DNA of 64,000 nucleotides from CAWKOH01 sp963851245 (GTDB taxonomy: Bacteria > Actinomycetota > Acidimicrobiia > Acidimicrobiales > Palsa-688), in assembly GCA_963851245.1 (NCBI GenBank), contig CAWKOH010000004.1, forward strand, positions 496,001-560,000, written 5' to 3'. The notes beneath the pieces are model-generated. The model had not been told where the DNA came from, did no database searches, and was given only the letters and a program-made list of their open reading frames with translations. Below, in pieces: positions 1-8,261 of this stretch (the first letter of the stretch is position 1; the number at the start of each line of letters is the position of its first letter). The position numbers were made by a program, and so were the translations under genes.

Positions 1-2328
1 TGCCGGGGACCGGCCGGCAACGGCCCTTCGCAACCTGCAGGTGCGCCGCTGAGCGGAGCCCGGTCCGGCGCCAGCCAGCCTGGACCGGCGCAAGTGAAAG
101 CGGCCTACGAGGCCTTCGTCGGTGCTCTGCTCGAGATCACCGACAACATCGGCAGCGGGCAGGTGGTACATCCACCGGGTGTGGTCGCCATCGACGGACC
201 TGATCCGTACCTGGTCGTGGCGGCGGACAAGGGCACCGCGACGTTTTCCGACCTGGCCAACTCGATCAGCGAGAAGGCCGGATTCTGGCTGGGCGACGCG
301 TTCGCCTCGGGCGGTTCACGCGGCTACGACCACAAGGCGATGGGCATCACCGCCCGAGGAGCCTGGGTGGCGGTACGAAGGCACTTCCATCAGTTGGGCA
401 TCGATGTCCAGTCCGACCCCGTCAGGGTGGTCGGGGTAGGCGACATGTCCGGTGACGTGTTCGGAAACGGCATGTTGCAGAGCCGCGCCATCCGCCTGGT
501 CGCGGCCTTCGATCATCGCCACGTGTTCCTCGATCCCGACCCCGACCCAGAAAGCTCGTACGAGGAGCGATCGCGACTGGCCCGGTTGCCCGTCTCCGGC
601 TGGGCCGATTACCGACCGGAGTTGATCTCCCGGGGTGGAGGAGTGTGGCCGCGCGACGCCAAGTCGGTCCCGCTGGCTCCGGCCGCGAGGAGAGCATTGG
701 GGGTGGAGCGGGAATCGCTCAGCCCGCCCGAGCTCATCTCCGCGGTGCTGGCGGCTCCCGTCGACCTCATTTGGTTCGGCGGCATCGGCACTTATATCAA
801 AGCGCCCGGGGAATCGGACGCCGATGTCGGCGATCATGCCAACGACGTCGTCCGGATAACGTCCGACGAGGTCAGGGCACGCGTCATAGCCGAGGGAGCC
901 AATCTGGGCATAACCCAGCGAGCCCGGATCCGGTACAGCCGCCGGGGCGGCCGGATCAACGCCGATTTCATCGACAATGCCGCCGGCGTGGCGACTTCCG
1001 ACCGCGAGGTGAACCTCAAGATCCTCCTCGCTTTGGCCATAGAGCAAGGCCGCCTGGCGGCCGACGATCGTGACCGGTACCTGACCATCTCCGAAGATGA
1101 GGTGGCCTCCGACGTTCTTCGTCAGGTGGACCACAGCGTCGGTGCCCTCAACCGGGCGGTGCCCGGCAGCGCCCAGGAACTGCAAGCTTACGAAGCCTTG
1201 ATCGAAAGCCTCGAACAGGATGGCCGTCTGGACCGCGAGGTCGAGTTCCTTCCGTCCAGGGACGAGATGCAGGTGCGCCAAGAGGCGGGCGCCGGCCTTA
1301 TCCGGCCCGAGCTGGCCGTGCTCCTGGCGTACGCCAAGTCAGACCTGGTCGGGGCGATCGAGAACTCTCCAACCGTCGGGGATCCGTCGTTCCTCGACGC
1401 CGTCGTCGCCTATTTTCCGAAGCCGATAAGGGAGTCGTTCGGCGATCTGGTTCCCAGGCACCGCCTATACCCGCAGCTGGTCGCAACCGATGTTGCCGGC
1501 GAGATCGTCGATCAACTCGGCGTCATCTGGGCCCACGAGACGTCGGCAGAGCTGGGCCGGGGCCTGGACGAGGTGGCCGCTGCGTTCTGGTTCACGCGGC
1601 GGATCACCAGGGCAGGCGACCTCTGGTCGGAACTCGAGCAGCTGTCGCCGACGATCTCCGCGGACGCCGAGTCCGCTCTGCATGCGACTGTGAGCCGGGC
1701 TGTGATCGACCTGGCCCGCGCCTATCTGACCCGTCCCGGGACGATTGACATGCCGGCCATCCTCGCGACTGACGAGGAGGCGGCCGACGCCCTCGTCTCC
1801 CTCGAATCGTCGGTGTCCAAGACTGAAGAAGATGTCCTCGTTGCGCTCGGGGTGAGCAGGGAGGTGGCGGCTCACTTTGCCAGCGCGACAGCGAGGGCCA
1901 AGGTGGCCGAGGTCGGCCCGGTCACCCTGGCCACCGGACGGGCCGTCAGCGAGGTGGTGGAAGCCTTGTCGCTCATAGAGGAAGCGGCCGGGCTGGACCG
2001 CCTGGTCGCGGACATCCGAGCGGCCGCGGTGGCTCCTCCGCCGCCGTCGCGCCTGACCCTCTGGCACGCCCGGGCGCTGCTCGACGACATCGCGGCTTGG
2101 CGCATGTCGGCGACCATCTCTGCTTTGCGGGGCGTGGGTGCGCCGGCGGGGGCGGTGCGTGGTGGGCCGGGAGGTGGGCTGGCTACACCGGCGTCGTCGG
2201 CCGTCTCCGACTGGATTGAATCCCACAGCTTGCAACTGGCGCGGGCGTCGAAGCTGCTGACCGCTCTCGATCGCGGTACCTCAGAACCGATGACGGTGGC
2301 GGCGTTGGTGTTGCGGCGCTTGCGTTAG
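1..2328 (+). CDS. NAD-specific glutamate dehydrogenase (large GDH2-type), C-terminal part
   Basis: The frame is open from the first base, so the N-terminal half lies outside the window; 775 codons plus stop are present of a family usually near 1,600 residues. The enzyme oxidatively deaminates glutamate to 2-oxoglutarate with NAD+. The dehydrogenase core is visible early: AADKGTATFSD, then GDAFASGGSRGYDHK and MGITARGAW, then GDMSGDVFGNGM of the nucleotide-binding part. IAEGANLGITQRAR and DNAAGVATSDREVN are also family signatures. The remainder is the long helical C-terminal domain typical of this class. The GTG at position 94 is only an internal codon. Family assignment is secure; the N-terminal regulatory domains cannot be seen. 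Confidence 0.93.
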   Translation, partial: CRGPAGNGPSQPAGAPLSGARSGASQPGPAQVKAAYEAFVGALLEITDNIGSGQVVHPPGVVAIDGPDPYLVVAADKGTATFSDLANSISEKAGFWLGDAFASGGSRGYDHKAMGITARGAWVAVRRHFHQLGIDVQSDPVRVVGVGDMSGDVFGNGMLQSRAIRLVAAFDHRHVFLDPDPDPESSYEERSRLARLPVSGWADYRPELISRGGGVWPRDAKSVPLAPAARRALGVERESLSPPELISAVLAAPVDLIWFGGIGTYIKAPGESDADVGDHANDVVRITSDEVRARVIAEGANLGITQRARIRYSRRGGRINADFIDNAAGVATSDREVNLKILLALAIEQGRLAADDRDRYLTISEDEVASDVLRQVDHSVGALNRAVPGSAQELQAYEALIESLEQDGRLDREVEFLPSRDEMQVRQEAGAGLIRPELAVLLAYAKSDLVGAIENSPTVGDPSFLDAVVAYFPKPIRESFGDLVPRHRLYPQLVATDVAGEIVDQLGVIWAHETSAELGRGLDEVAAAFWFTRRITRAGDLWSELEQLSPTISADAESALHATVSRAVIDLARAYLTRPGTIDMPAILATDEEAADALVSLESSVSKTEEDVLVALGVSREVAAHFASATARAKVAEVGPVTLATGRAVSEVVEALSLIEEAAGLDRLVADIRAAAVAPPPPSRLTLWHARALLDDIAAWRMSATISALRGVGAPAGAVRGGPGGGLATPASSAVSDWIESHSLQLARASKLLTALDRGTSEPMTVAALVLRRLR

Positions 2329-2377
2329 GACTCTGTCCCGGAGTCGAACCTGACCGCAACGACGGATCCAGGTGCGT

Positions 2378-2461
2378 TCTCGGTGCCACTTCGGCGTCTC
2401 GGTGTCAAAAAGCCCTGAAAATTGCCTAAATTGACACCTAGAACACGAGATGGCACCGAGA
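2378..2461. repeat. Long imperfect inverted repeat between gdh and rpiR
   Basis: Two 30-nt arms (2378-2407 and 2432-2461) match at 24 of 30 positions when folded, around a 24-nt AT-rich loop. The outer 11 bp are perfect (TCTCGGTGCCA with TGGCACCGAGA) and the inner 7 bp are perfect (GGTGTCA with TGACACC). Each arm also holds two related copies of TCTCGGTGnCA. It lies between convergent genes, so it could act as a bidirectional terminator or be a small dispersed repeat; the sequence alone does not decide. Confidence 0.6.
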
Positions 2462-2540
2462 TGGCCGAAGCCGGATGCCTTGACCAACCGACCACCCGAC
2501 CGCCCCGTCCCACCGGGCGCCGCCCCTAGGCCCTGTCGCC

Positions 2541-2564
2541 GGCCGCCGCCGGCCGCCGCCGGCC
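2541..2564. repeat. 10-bp GC tandem repeat
   Basis: Two and a half copies of the unit GGCCGCCGCC directly follow the rpiR stop codon. It is low-complexity GC sequence with no visible coding role. Confidence 0.5.
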
Positions 2565-3471
2565 CTACCCCGACGCCGGCAAAACCAGACCCTTCGCCGT
2601 TCGCGCCGATGCCGGCGCCGGCGCCGGCCGCTCAGCCACCAGGGCGCGCGAATCGGTCCAGGCCATCTCAATGGCATCCAGGCGGGCGCCGGCCGAGTCG
2701 CGCAGCCGGGCCGCTACGGCGCTCCCGAGCAGGTTGGCCAGTGCGATTCCGCCGATCATGCTGTCGAAGGGCCCGACGGCGCGCGCCGATATGAAGAAGG
2801 TCTCGACCGCGCCCGACGCGAGTGGCGAGAGGGGGCTGTCGGTGATGGCGGTCACGTTGGCCCCCCGGTCCCGGGCCCAGGTCACCATAGAAACGAGCGA
2901 GCGCTCGTAACGGTGGATATCGATGGCGACGAGGGCGTCCCCGGACCTAAGGCCGGCCAGGGAGCCGCTCACGGTTACCTCAGACCCGGAAAGGAGCGTC
3001 ACGCCGTCGCGCAGCTGGCCTATCTGGAACGCCAGCACAGTGCCGATCGGCGTCGTCACCGTGCCCGGAAAGATCCAGACCTGGTGACGCTGGTCGGCCA
3101 ACCGGGCCGCGGTGCGGTCCAGAGTCCTCTGGTCGACGCCCTGCAGGGTCCGCACCACGTTGTCCTGCTCTTCGCCCTGCGCCTGGCTGATCAAGTCGGT
3201 CGGGGGTCGCTGACGGATCCGATCCCACGCCGGCCCTAGCTGCTCGGCCAGTTCCGATTGAACCTCGGCCTGGAGTTCGACGAAGCCCTCGTAGCCCAGC
3301 TTTACCGCCAGTCGCACGACCGATGGACCGCTGGTTCCCACCGCGTTGGGCGACTTGGGCAACGGTGCCGAAGGCGATGGTCTGCGGCTCATCGGCCAGA
3401 ACAGTGGCTATCTTGCGCTCCGTTGCCGTGAGCCGGTCGGCCTGGGACATGATCCGGTCTACTACTGCCAT
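2565..3471 (-). CDS. RpiR/MurR-family transcriptional regulator, frameshifted
   Basis: Two frames together give one RpiR-family repressor. Residues 1-42 from the ATG at 3471 are the N-terminal helix-turn-helix (RLTATERKIATVLADEPQ, then TVAQVAQ); the rest of the HTH (GTSGPSVVRLAVKLGYEGF) and the SIS sugar-phosphate domain (VWIFPGTVTTPIG through GDALVAIDIHRYE) lie in another frame that runs to 2565. The break is near 3340, where one extra base would restore the normal spacing between the two HTH helices. The family senses phosphosugars and controls sugar or amino-sugar catabolism. The gene follows murA and a thioesterase on the same strand, with a 42-bp gap, so it may be co-transcribed with them. 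Whether it is a true pseudogene or a sequence error cannot be told here. Confidence 0.75.
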
Positions 3472-3513
3472 TGCGACCGGGGAGCATAGGACCGGAAGGC
3501 GGTCTCCCGCGGT

Positions 3514-4308
3514 CTATATGGGCGGACCGGCTCGCCGGTCGACGAACAGGGATTGGACGGCGCGCCCCATCGGGCCATGCCCGTCGAAGATGAGGCTCTC
3601 GGCCTGGCCGTAGCCTTGGTCCGACACCCGGGAAACCGTGTCGAAGCCGATCCACTCTCCATCCGGTAGGCGGGAGAGCGAGACAGTGAGGTCGGGGTTG
3701 ATGAAGATGTGCGTGTTGAAGTCCAGCACCCGGCTGATGCCGTTGCCGAAATCGGCTACGGCCGCTACCCGCTGAAGGGGCGACGGCTCCTCGCCATCGA
3801 CGACAGGAACGACCAGCTTGCTCCAGACCGTCGCCGGCCCGATGCTGTCCCAACTACCCTTCACGAAGAGCAGATCAACGGCCGCGGCGAAGGCGGTGCG
3901 ACGCACCCCGGCGGCTCTGTCGAGGTCCGCCGGTGTGTCCGGCAGCGGTGGGCTGGCCGGGTTGGCGACCTGTTCGGGCACGGCTATCGGGGTCGACCGG
4001 ATGCGCAGAGCCCGGGCTCTGGCCAGCTCGGCGCCGTCTGCCATCAGCGTGGCCTCTATCAGCTGGACCTTCTTGCCCGGTCTCATAACGGTGGCGGCCG
4101 TGGTCAAGGGAGCGAGCGGGATCGGGCGCATCAACTCGATAGTGAGTCGCACTGTCTGAACCGGGATATCGCTGGGAACGCTTTCGATCGTGCGGGCGAG
4201 GAGCGCCGCGACGGGGCCTCCGTGTTGGGCCTGGTCGGACCAGGGGCCGACGGTCAGGTCACTCGGAATGAAGCGGCCCTCGGAGACCGTGTACAGGGCG
4301 GGGCCCAC
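3514..4308 (-). CDS. Thioesterase family protein (TesB/4HBT-like double hotdog)
   Basis: 264 residues from a GTG start 9 bp after the murA stop. The N-terminal hotdog half contains GPWSDQAQHGGPVAALLARTIE, where the Gly-Gly-Pro turn precedes the long helix of acyl-CoA thioesterases, followed by VRLTIELMRPIPLAPL. The C-terminal half repeats the fold (DFNTHIFINPDLTVSLSR and the GEWIGFDTVSRV stretch). Proteins of this family hydrolyse acyl-CoA thioesters in the cytoplasm; the chain length and real substrate cannot be inferred. Placement between murA and an RpiR regulator does not suggest a specific pathway. Confidence 0.82.
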   Translation of the reverse strand: MGPALYTVSEGRFIPSDLTVGPWSDQAQHGGPVAALLARTIESVPSDIPVQTVRLTIELMRPIPLAPLTTAATVMRPGKKVQLIEATLMADGAELARARALRIRSTPIAVPEQVANPASPPLPDTPADLDRAAGVRRTAFAAAVDLLFVKGSWDSIGPATVWSKLVVPVVDGEEPSPLQRVAAVADFGNGISRVLDFNTHIFINPDLTVSLSRLPDGEWIGFDTVSRVSDQGYGQAESLIFDGHGPMGRAVQSLFVDRRAGPPI

Positions 4309-4317
4309 GGCTGGTGG

Positions 4318-5616
4318 CTACGTGGTCCTCAGGTCGAGGCCGAGGGACTGGAGCTGATCGGCCGGTCGGTGGTAACCGCGCTCCAGGTGGTGCACCCCGC
4401 TCAGCCGGGAGTATCCCTCCGCTGCTGCTGCTGCGATGACGCTCGAGAAGCCGGCCCGTACGTCCGGGATCTCCACTTCTGCTCCGCGCAGCTTCGATAT
4501 GCCCCTGACGACCGCGGAGTGCAGGTGACTGGCCTCGTGGAAGCGGCAGGCTGGACCGCCAAGGCAGGTCGAGAACAGCTCGATCTCACCGCCCATCTTC
4601 TGCAGGGCCGGGACGTACACGAACCGGTCCTCGTACACGGTTTCGTGGAGTACGGACATCCCTTCGGCCTGGGTGAACAGCACCATCAACGGCGTCTGCC
4701 AGTCGGTCATGAAACCGGGGTGGACGTCGGTCTGCACCGCCGCCGCGTGAAGGCCATCGGGGGCCGACGCAGTCATCCCGTGGTCGTCGACTTCTACCGA
4801 CGCACCCATCCGCATCAGCGTCGTGATAGCCGTGACCAGGCGGTCCTGCTGACATCCGACGACCCGCACCTGCCCTTTCGTCAGGAGGCCCGCGACGAGA
4901 TAGCTGAAGGCTTCGTTGCGATCGCCCTGCAGGCGGGTGCGGGCCCCGTGCAGGTTGGGCACTCCTTCGATGACGATGCGCCGGTCCGGGCTCAGTTCCA
5001 CTCTCGCTCCCATGCGCTGGAGGAACAGGGCCAGCTCGAGTACCTCCGGCTCGGTGGCCGCGCCGCGGATGACGGTCCGCCCCTCAGCCAGAGCCGCCGA
5101 AAGCAGAGCCGACTCGGTGGCGCCCACGCTGGGGTAGGGAAGCTCGATCCTGGCCCCCTGAAGGCGGCGGCAGCGGGCCGAGATGCCGTCCGGGGTGACT
5201 TCCACCTCCGCTCCGAGCGCTCTCAGGGCGTCCACATGGAAGTCGACCGGACGGCCGCCCAGCTGGTCCCCTCCTACCCGGGGCACGAACGCTTCGCCGG
5301 CCAGGTGCAGGAGCGGACCGAGGAGGAGCACCGGAATCCGGTTGAGCCCGCTGAAGGACAGGGGGACGGACGGCTTGACCTCGGTGGGTGGCGTGACCGT
5401 GATGGCGTCGCCGGACCGCTCCACTCCGGCACCGATGGCACTGAGGATACCTTTGGTGATCTCGACGTCGCCGACTTCGGGGACGTTGGTGATCGTGCTC
5501 GGTCCCCGACCCAGGAGGGCGGCGATCATGTGCTTGGTCACCGCGTTCTTGGAGCCCCGGACCTCCACCTCGCCTCGGAGTGGACCCGAAGGCTCGATCA
5601 ACCATTCGTCCGACAC
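4318..5616 (-). CDS. murA: UDP-N-acetylglucosamine 1-carboxyvinyltransferase
   Basis: Catalyses the first committed step of peptidoglycan synthesis, transferring enolpyruvate from PEP to UDP-GlcNAc. The 432-residue protein has the EPSP-synthase-like double domain, with GSKNAVTKHMIAALL near the start. In the catalytic loop, VGGDQLGGRPVDFH carries Asp where most bacteria have the Cys alkylated by fosfomycin; mycobacterial MurA has the same change. Start: GTG at 5616 is preferred over the longer upstream reading because a TAGCCT box lies 7 nt before it and homologues begin near this point. The thioesterase and rpiR genes follow closely on the same strand. Confidence 0.93.
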   Translation of the reverse strand: MSDEWLIEPSGPLRGEVEVRGSKNAVTKHMIAALLGRGPSTITNVPEVGDVEITKGILSAIGAGVERSGDAITVTPPTEVKPSVPLSFSGLNRIPVLLLGPLLHLAGEAFVPRVGGDQLGGRPVDFHVDALRALGAEVEVTPDGISARCRRLQGARIELPYPSVGATESALLSAALAEGRTVIRGAATEPEVLELALFLQRMGARVELSPDRRIVIEGVPNLHGARTRLQGDRNEAFSYLVAGLLTKGQVRVVGCQQDRLVTAITTLMRMGASVEVDDHGMTASAPDGLHAAAVQTDVHPGFMTDWQTPLMVLFTQAEGMSVLHETVYEDRFVYVPALQKMGGEIELFSTCLGGPACRFHEASHLHSAVVRGISKLRGAEVEIPDVRAGFSSVIAAAAAEGYSRLSGVHHLERGYHRPADQLQSLGLDLRTT

Positions 5617-5623
5617 GGAGTCA

Positions 5624-5650
5624 AGGCTACCGGGTGGGGGTAGCACCCCC
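5624..5650 (-). promoter_or_regulatory. murA leaderless promoter box and adjacent hairpin
   Basis: TAGCCT at 5624-5629 (minus strand) ends 7 nt before the murA GTG, the spacing expected when transcription starts at the start codon. Immediately upstream, GGGGGT-AGC-ACCCCC (5636-5650) forms a 6-bp dyad in the region between -10 and -35 and could bind a regulator. Confidence 0.5.
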
Positions 5651-5705
5651 GGCGACCCAGGCCCCCGGCTGGGAGGTGCGGCAAAGGGTCTGATAGACGT
5701 GAGTC

Positions 5706-5933
5706 GTGCGTTTCACCCTCCAAGCGGGCAGCCCGTCCACCACCCTTCCGGGGGGTTCGATCATAACGATCAACGGGGGACCGAATGCCACCGCCAACAT
5801 CCCTGGCTCGCACAACGACCCGGCCGACCTCTACGGGATAATTCTTGTCCTAGCCGTCATCGTCGTCGCCATTGCCCTGGCCCGATGGGTGTTCGGGCGG
5901 CACGGGGCTGCGGGCTCGCGACGATCGCGATAG
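5706..5933 (+). CDS. Small single-pass membrane protein, unknown function
   Basis: 75 residues from a GTG. The first 40 residues are polar (SIITINGGPNATANIPGSHND), followed by one clear hydrophobic helix (YGIILVLAVIVVAIALARW) and a basic tail. I recognise no family. The last 77 bp overlap the 3' end of the opposing channel-like gene, so it could be spurious, but the membrane segment and charge pattern are those of a real tail-anchored peptide. Confidence 0.45.
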   Translation: MRFTLQAGSPSTTLPGGSIITINGGPNATANIPGSHNDPADLYGIILVLAVIVVAIALARWVFGRHGAAGSRRSR

Positions 5934-6978
5934 GCGTGCGGTCGGACTCCCACGGGGTTATCGGCGCTTCCACCAGGCGGGCTAGCCGCAGCAGTACCCC
6001 GTCATAGTTGACCCGCCAGCCTCTCCAGTCGCTCCACGCTTGGTCGCGATCGGTAATAAGGGGGACGCCCACGACGGCCATCTCGTCCATGGCTGCTTCC
6101 CATTCCTGGCGGGAGATCGTGATGGGACCGCCCGGGGCGGGATCATTGTCGTATGGAACGTCGAACGCATCGGCGATGCGGCGAAGGGTGAGGTAGCCGG
6201 CCCGGATGCACAGCTGAACGTCGGGATCAAGGGGGTGTTCGACGCATCCGGCCCAGAAGCTGGCGGCGTCCAGGAGGGCGCCGGCCGCCGTGATCCACGA
6301 GCGGTGCTTATTCGGCGATCGGAAGAATACGAGGATCGGGAAGGTGGTATGGGTCTCCTCGATGTCGATGAACCAGGCTTCCCACTGTCTCCACAGCTCT
6401 CCCAACCTGTATCTCGGCTCCTCGATCCGGTGGTAGCGGATGAGCATGGTGGGTGCTTGCGGTGGGGTGCCGGCGCGGACAGACAGAAGGGAGACGCCTG
6501 CTTCCCGGCGGGAGAAAGCGTTGTAGATGCTCGGGAGATAGGTGATGAGCAGGGCGACGATGAAGAGCCCGAGCGCCGCCTCCGAGTAGGTGACAAGCGA
6601 CGGTCCGAGCCTTCCGTCGGACGAGGACCCGAGGGTGAAGATGGACGCCCCAGAGAGCTTGATGCAGTCAGACAACGAACCGTGGGTGATCGCCAGGTAG
6701 ATGAGCGTGTACGCGGTTATAACCAGGATCATCCACACCACCAGCAGGGCGAGAAGGGACACCGGTCCCAGCATCGCCATGATGCGGTCGCGGTCCTCGT
6801 AGGTGCGGGCGTGGTTAGCCCTCAACCTGAACGCGGCTCGAGTCGTCCGCGCTGTCAAGTAGGTGACCCGGCTCGGAGCCGCACGTGGGAGAACCGTCGA
6901 TCTGATCACCGACAGGATGGTGACCAGGAGCAGGAAGACTCCTGCCACCAGGGCCACGACGTCCAGCGCCACCTGCAT
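5857..6978 (-). CDS. Ion channel-like membrane protein with cytoplasmic domain
   Basis: 373 residues. Three hydrophobic segments occur at about residues 5-26, 71-97 and 130-154. Between the second and third lies a pore-loop-like stretch (SGASIFTLGSSSDG) placed where two-TM potassium channels have TVGYG; Leu, Ser and Ser replace filter residues, so ion selectivity is doubtful. The last 200 residues are soluble (GELWRQWEAWFIDIEETHTTFPILVFFRSP and more) and I do not recognise the fold. Similar proteins in actinobacteria are usually called potassium channel family or hypothetical membrane protein. It lies 15 bp upstream of the end of the divergently placed helicase gene on the same strand. Confidence 0.6.
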   Translation of the reverse strand: MQVALDVVALVAGVFLLLVTILSVIRSTVLPRAAPSRVTYLTARTTRAAFRLRANHARTYEDRDRIMAMLGPVSLLALLVVWMILVITAYTLIYLAITHGSLSDCIKLSGASIFTLGSSSDGRLGPSLVTYSEAALGLFIVALLITYLPSIYNAFSRREAGVSLLSVRAGTPPQAPTMLIRYHRIEEPRYRLGELWRQWEAWFIDIEETHTTFPILVFFRSPNKHRSWITAAGALLDAASFWAGCVEHPLDPDVQLCIRAGYLTLRRIADAFDVPYDNDPAPGGPITISRQEWEAAMDEMAVVGVPLITDRDQAWSDWRGWRVNYDGVLLRLARLVEAPITPWESDRTPIAIVASPQPRAARTPIGPGQWRRR

Positions 6979-6993
6979 GGGGTTCGGCTCCGA

Positions 6994-8187
6994 CTAAGCC
7001 ACGGACGAGGGGATGGGCTCCCAGCTGTCGAGATGCGTCAATCTCGGGTCGTTCGAGAACATCTCGACGATCGGCGCCGATAGGCCCAGGCGCTTCTGGA
7101 TCCGCTCGACGTCCGTCTGCTCGTTCCACAGCACCAGAGTGACGACTAGCCCGTCCTTGCCCGCCCGGGCGGTGCGACCCGAGCGATGCAGGTAAGCCTT
7201 GTGGTCCTCGGGCGGATCGAAGTGGACGACGACATCCACGTCATCAACGTCGAGGCCTCGGGCGGCCACGTCGGTGGCCACCAGGACGGGCAGGCGGCCG
7301 GTCGAGAAGCTGCGGAGAGCCCGTTCGCGCACTTGCTGGCGTAGATCGCCATGGATGGCCCGGGCCTCCACTCCCTCTCGCCGTAAAGCGTCGGTCAGGC
7401 GGTCGGCGCCGCGCTTGGTCCGGGAGAAGACGATGGACCGCTGGGCGTGGGCGCAGATCTTGGCTGCCACCTTGACCTTGTCCATCTGGTGGACCCGGAT
7501 AAAGCGGTGAGCCATCTCGGTGACGGTCGGGGTAGCCGAGACCACCTCGTGCTCAACCGGGTCGCGCAGCTCGTGTCGCACCAGGCGGTCAACGTCACCG
7601 TCGAGAGTGGCGGAGAAGAGCATGGTCTGGTGCGGTTTCACGAGGTGGCGCAAGAGCCATTCGACCTGAGGGGTGAAACCCATATCGGCCATCCGGTCGG
7701 CCTCGTCCAGGACCACTATTTCGATCTGGTCCAGGTCGACGTCCCCCCGTTGGCGCAGGTCGATTAACCGGCCGGGGGTGGCGATCACCAGATCGGTCCC
7801 GGCTCGCATGGCCTTGATCTGCGAATCCATGCTCGTTCCGCCGTAGCAGGCGGCCAGGGTCAGGCCGCTGGCATCGGCGAGCGGGGTCAGGACGTCGGTG
7901 ACCTGACGGGCCAGCTCGCGGGTCGGTACCAGCACGAGGCCGCGGGGTGCTCGTATGCCGGCGCCTGGTGACCCCTGGCGCAGCCTTTGCAGCACCGGAA
8001 GGCCGAACGCCAGCGTTTTGCCGGAGCCCGTCTTGGCCTTGCCGCATACGTCGCGTCCGGCCAGGGCGTCGCGGATAGCGAGGGCTTGTATCGGGAAGGG
8101 TTCCGTGATGCCTCGGGTTTCCAATGCGTCGACCAGATCGGGCTCCACGCCCAAGGCGCTAAACGACGCCGGCTCCGTGTTGTTCAA
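6994..8187 (-). CDS. DEAD-box ATP-dependent RNA helicase (RhlE-like)
   Basis: 397 residues with all core helicase motifs in order: Q motif (FPIQALAIRDAL), Walker A AKTGSGKT, PTRELARQ, DEADRM, SAT (FSATLDG), then the C-terminal lobe with TDVAARGLD and HRSGRTARAG. It unwinds short RNA duplexes, in ribosome assembly or RNA decay. There is no long basic C-terminal extension. Start: TTG at 8187 with CACAGGAG seven bases upstream is chosen; the longer reading would run into xseA on the other strand and its extra N-terminus looks non-coding. Confidence 0.93.
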   Translation of the reverse strand: MNNTEPASFSALGVEPDLVDALETRGITEPFPIQALAIRDALAGRDVCGKAKTGSGKTLAFGLPVLQRLRQGSPGAGIRAPRGLVLVPTRELARQVTDVLTPLADASGLTLAACYGGTSMDSQIKAMRAGTDLVIATPGRLIDLRQRGDVDLDQIEIVVLDEADRMADMGFTPQVEWLLRHLVKPHQTMLFSATLDGDVDRLVRHELRDPVEHEVVSATPTVTEMAHRFIRVHQMDKVKVAAKICAHAQRSIVFSRTKRGADRLTDALRREGVEARAIHGDLRQQVRERALRSFSTGRLPVLVATDVAARGLDVDDVDVVVHFDPPEDHKAYLHRSGRTARAGKDGLVVTLVLWNEQTDVERIQKRLGLSAPIVEMFSNDPRLTHLDSWEPIPSSVA

Positions 8188-8226
8188 GCGTGCTCCTGTG
8201 TTGAAACCTCGGCGGATCCTGGTGGC

Positions 8227-8253
8227 TTGACTGTCACGGGCCCTCGCTACCCT
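8227..8253 (+). promoter_or_regulatory. xseA promoter, leaderless type
   Basis: TTGACT (8227-8232), 15-nt spacer, TACCCT (8248-8253), then 8 nt to the xseA ATG. No ribosome binding site precedes the ATG, so the transcript probably begins at or next to the start codon. Confidence 0.5.
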
Positions 8254-8261
8254 GGACGACG

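Noticed and set aside
2329..2365. tRNA-like GTTCGACTCC on the minus strand after gdh
   Set aside because: The bases flanking the loop do not form a T stem and no other arm is present.
3709..5643. 644-codon open frame on the plus strand
   Set aside because: It is antisense to murA and the thioesterase, whose motifs are clear; the translation is compositionally biased and has no recognisable motif.
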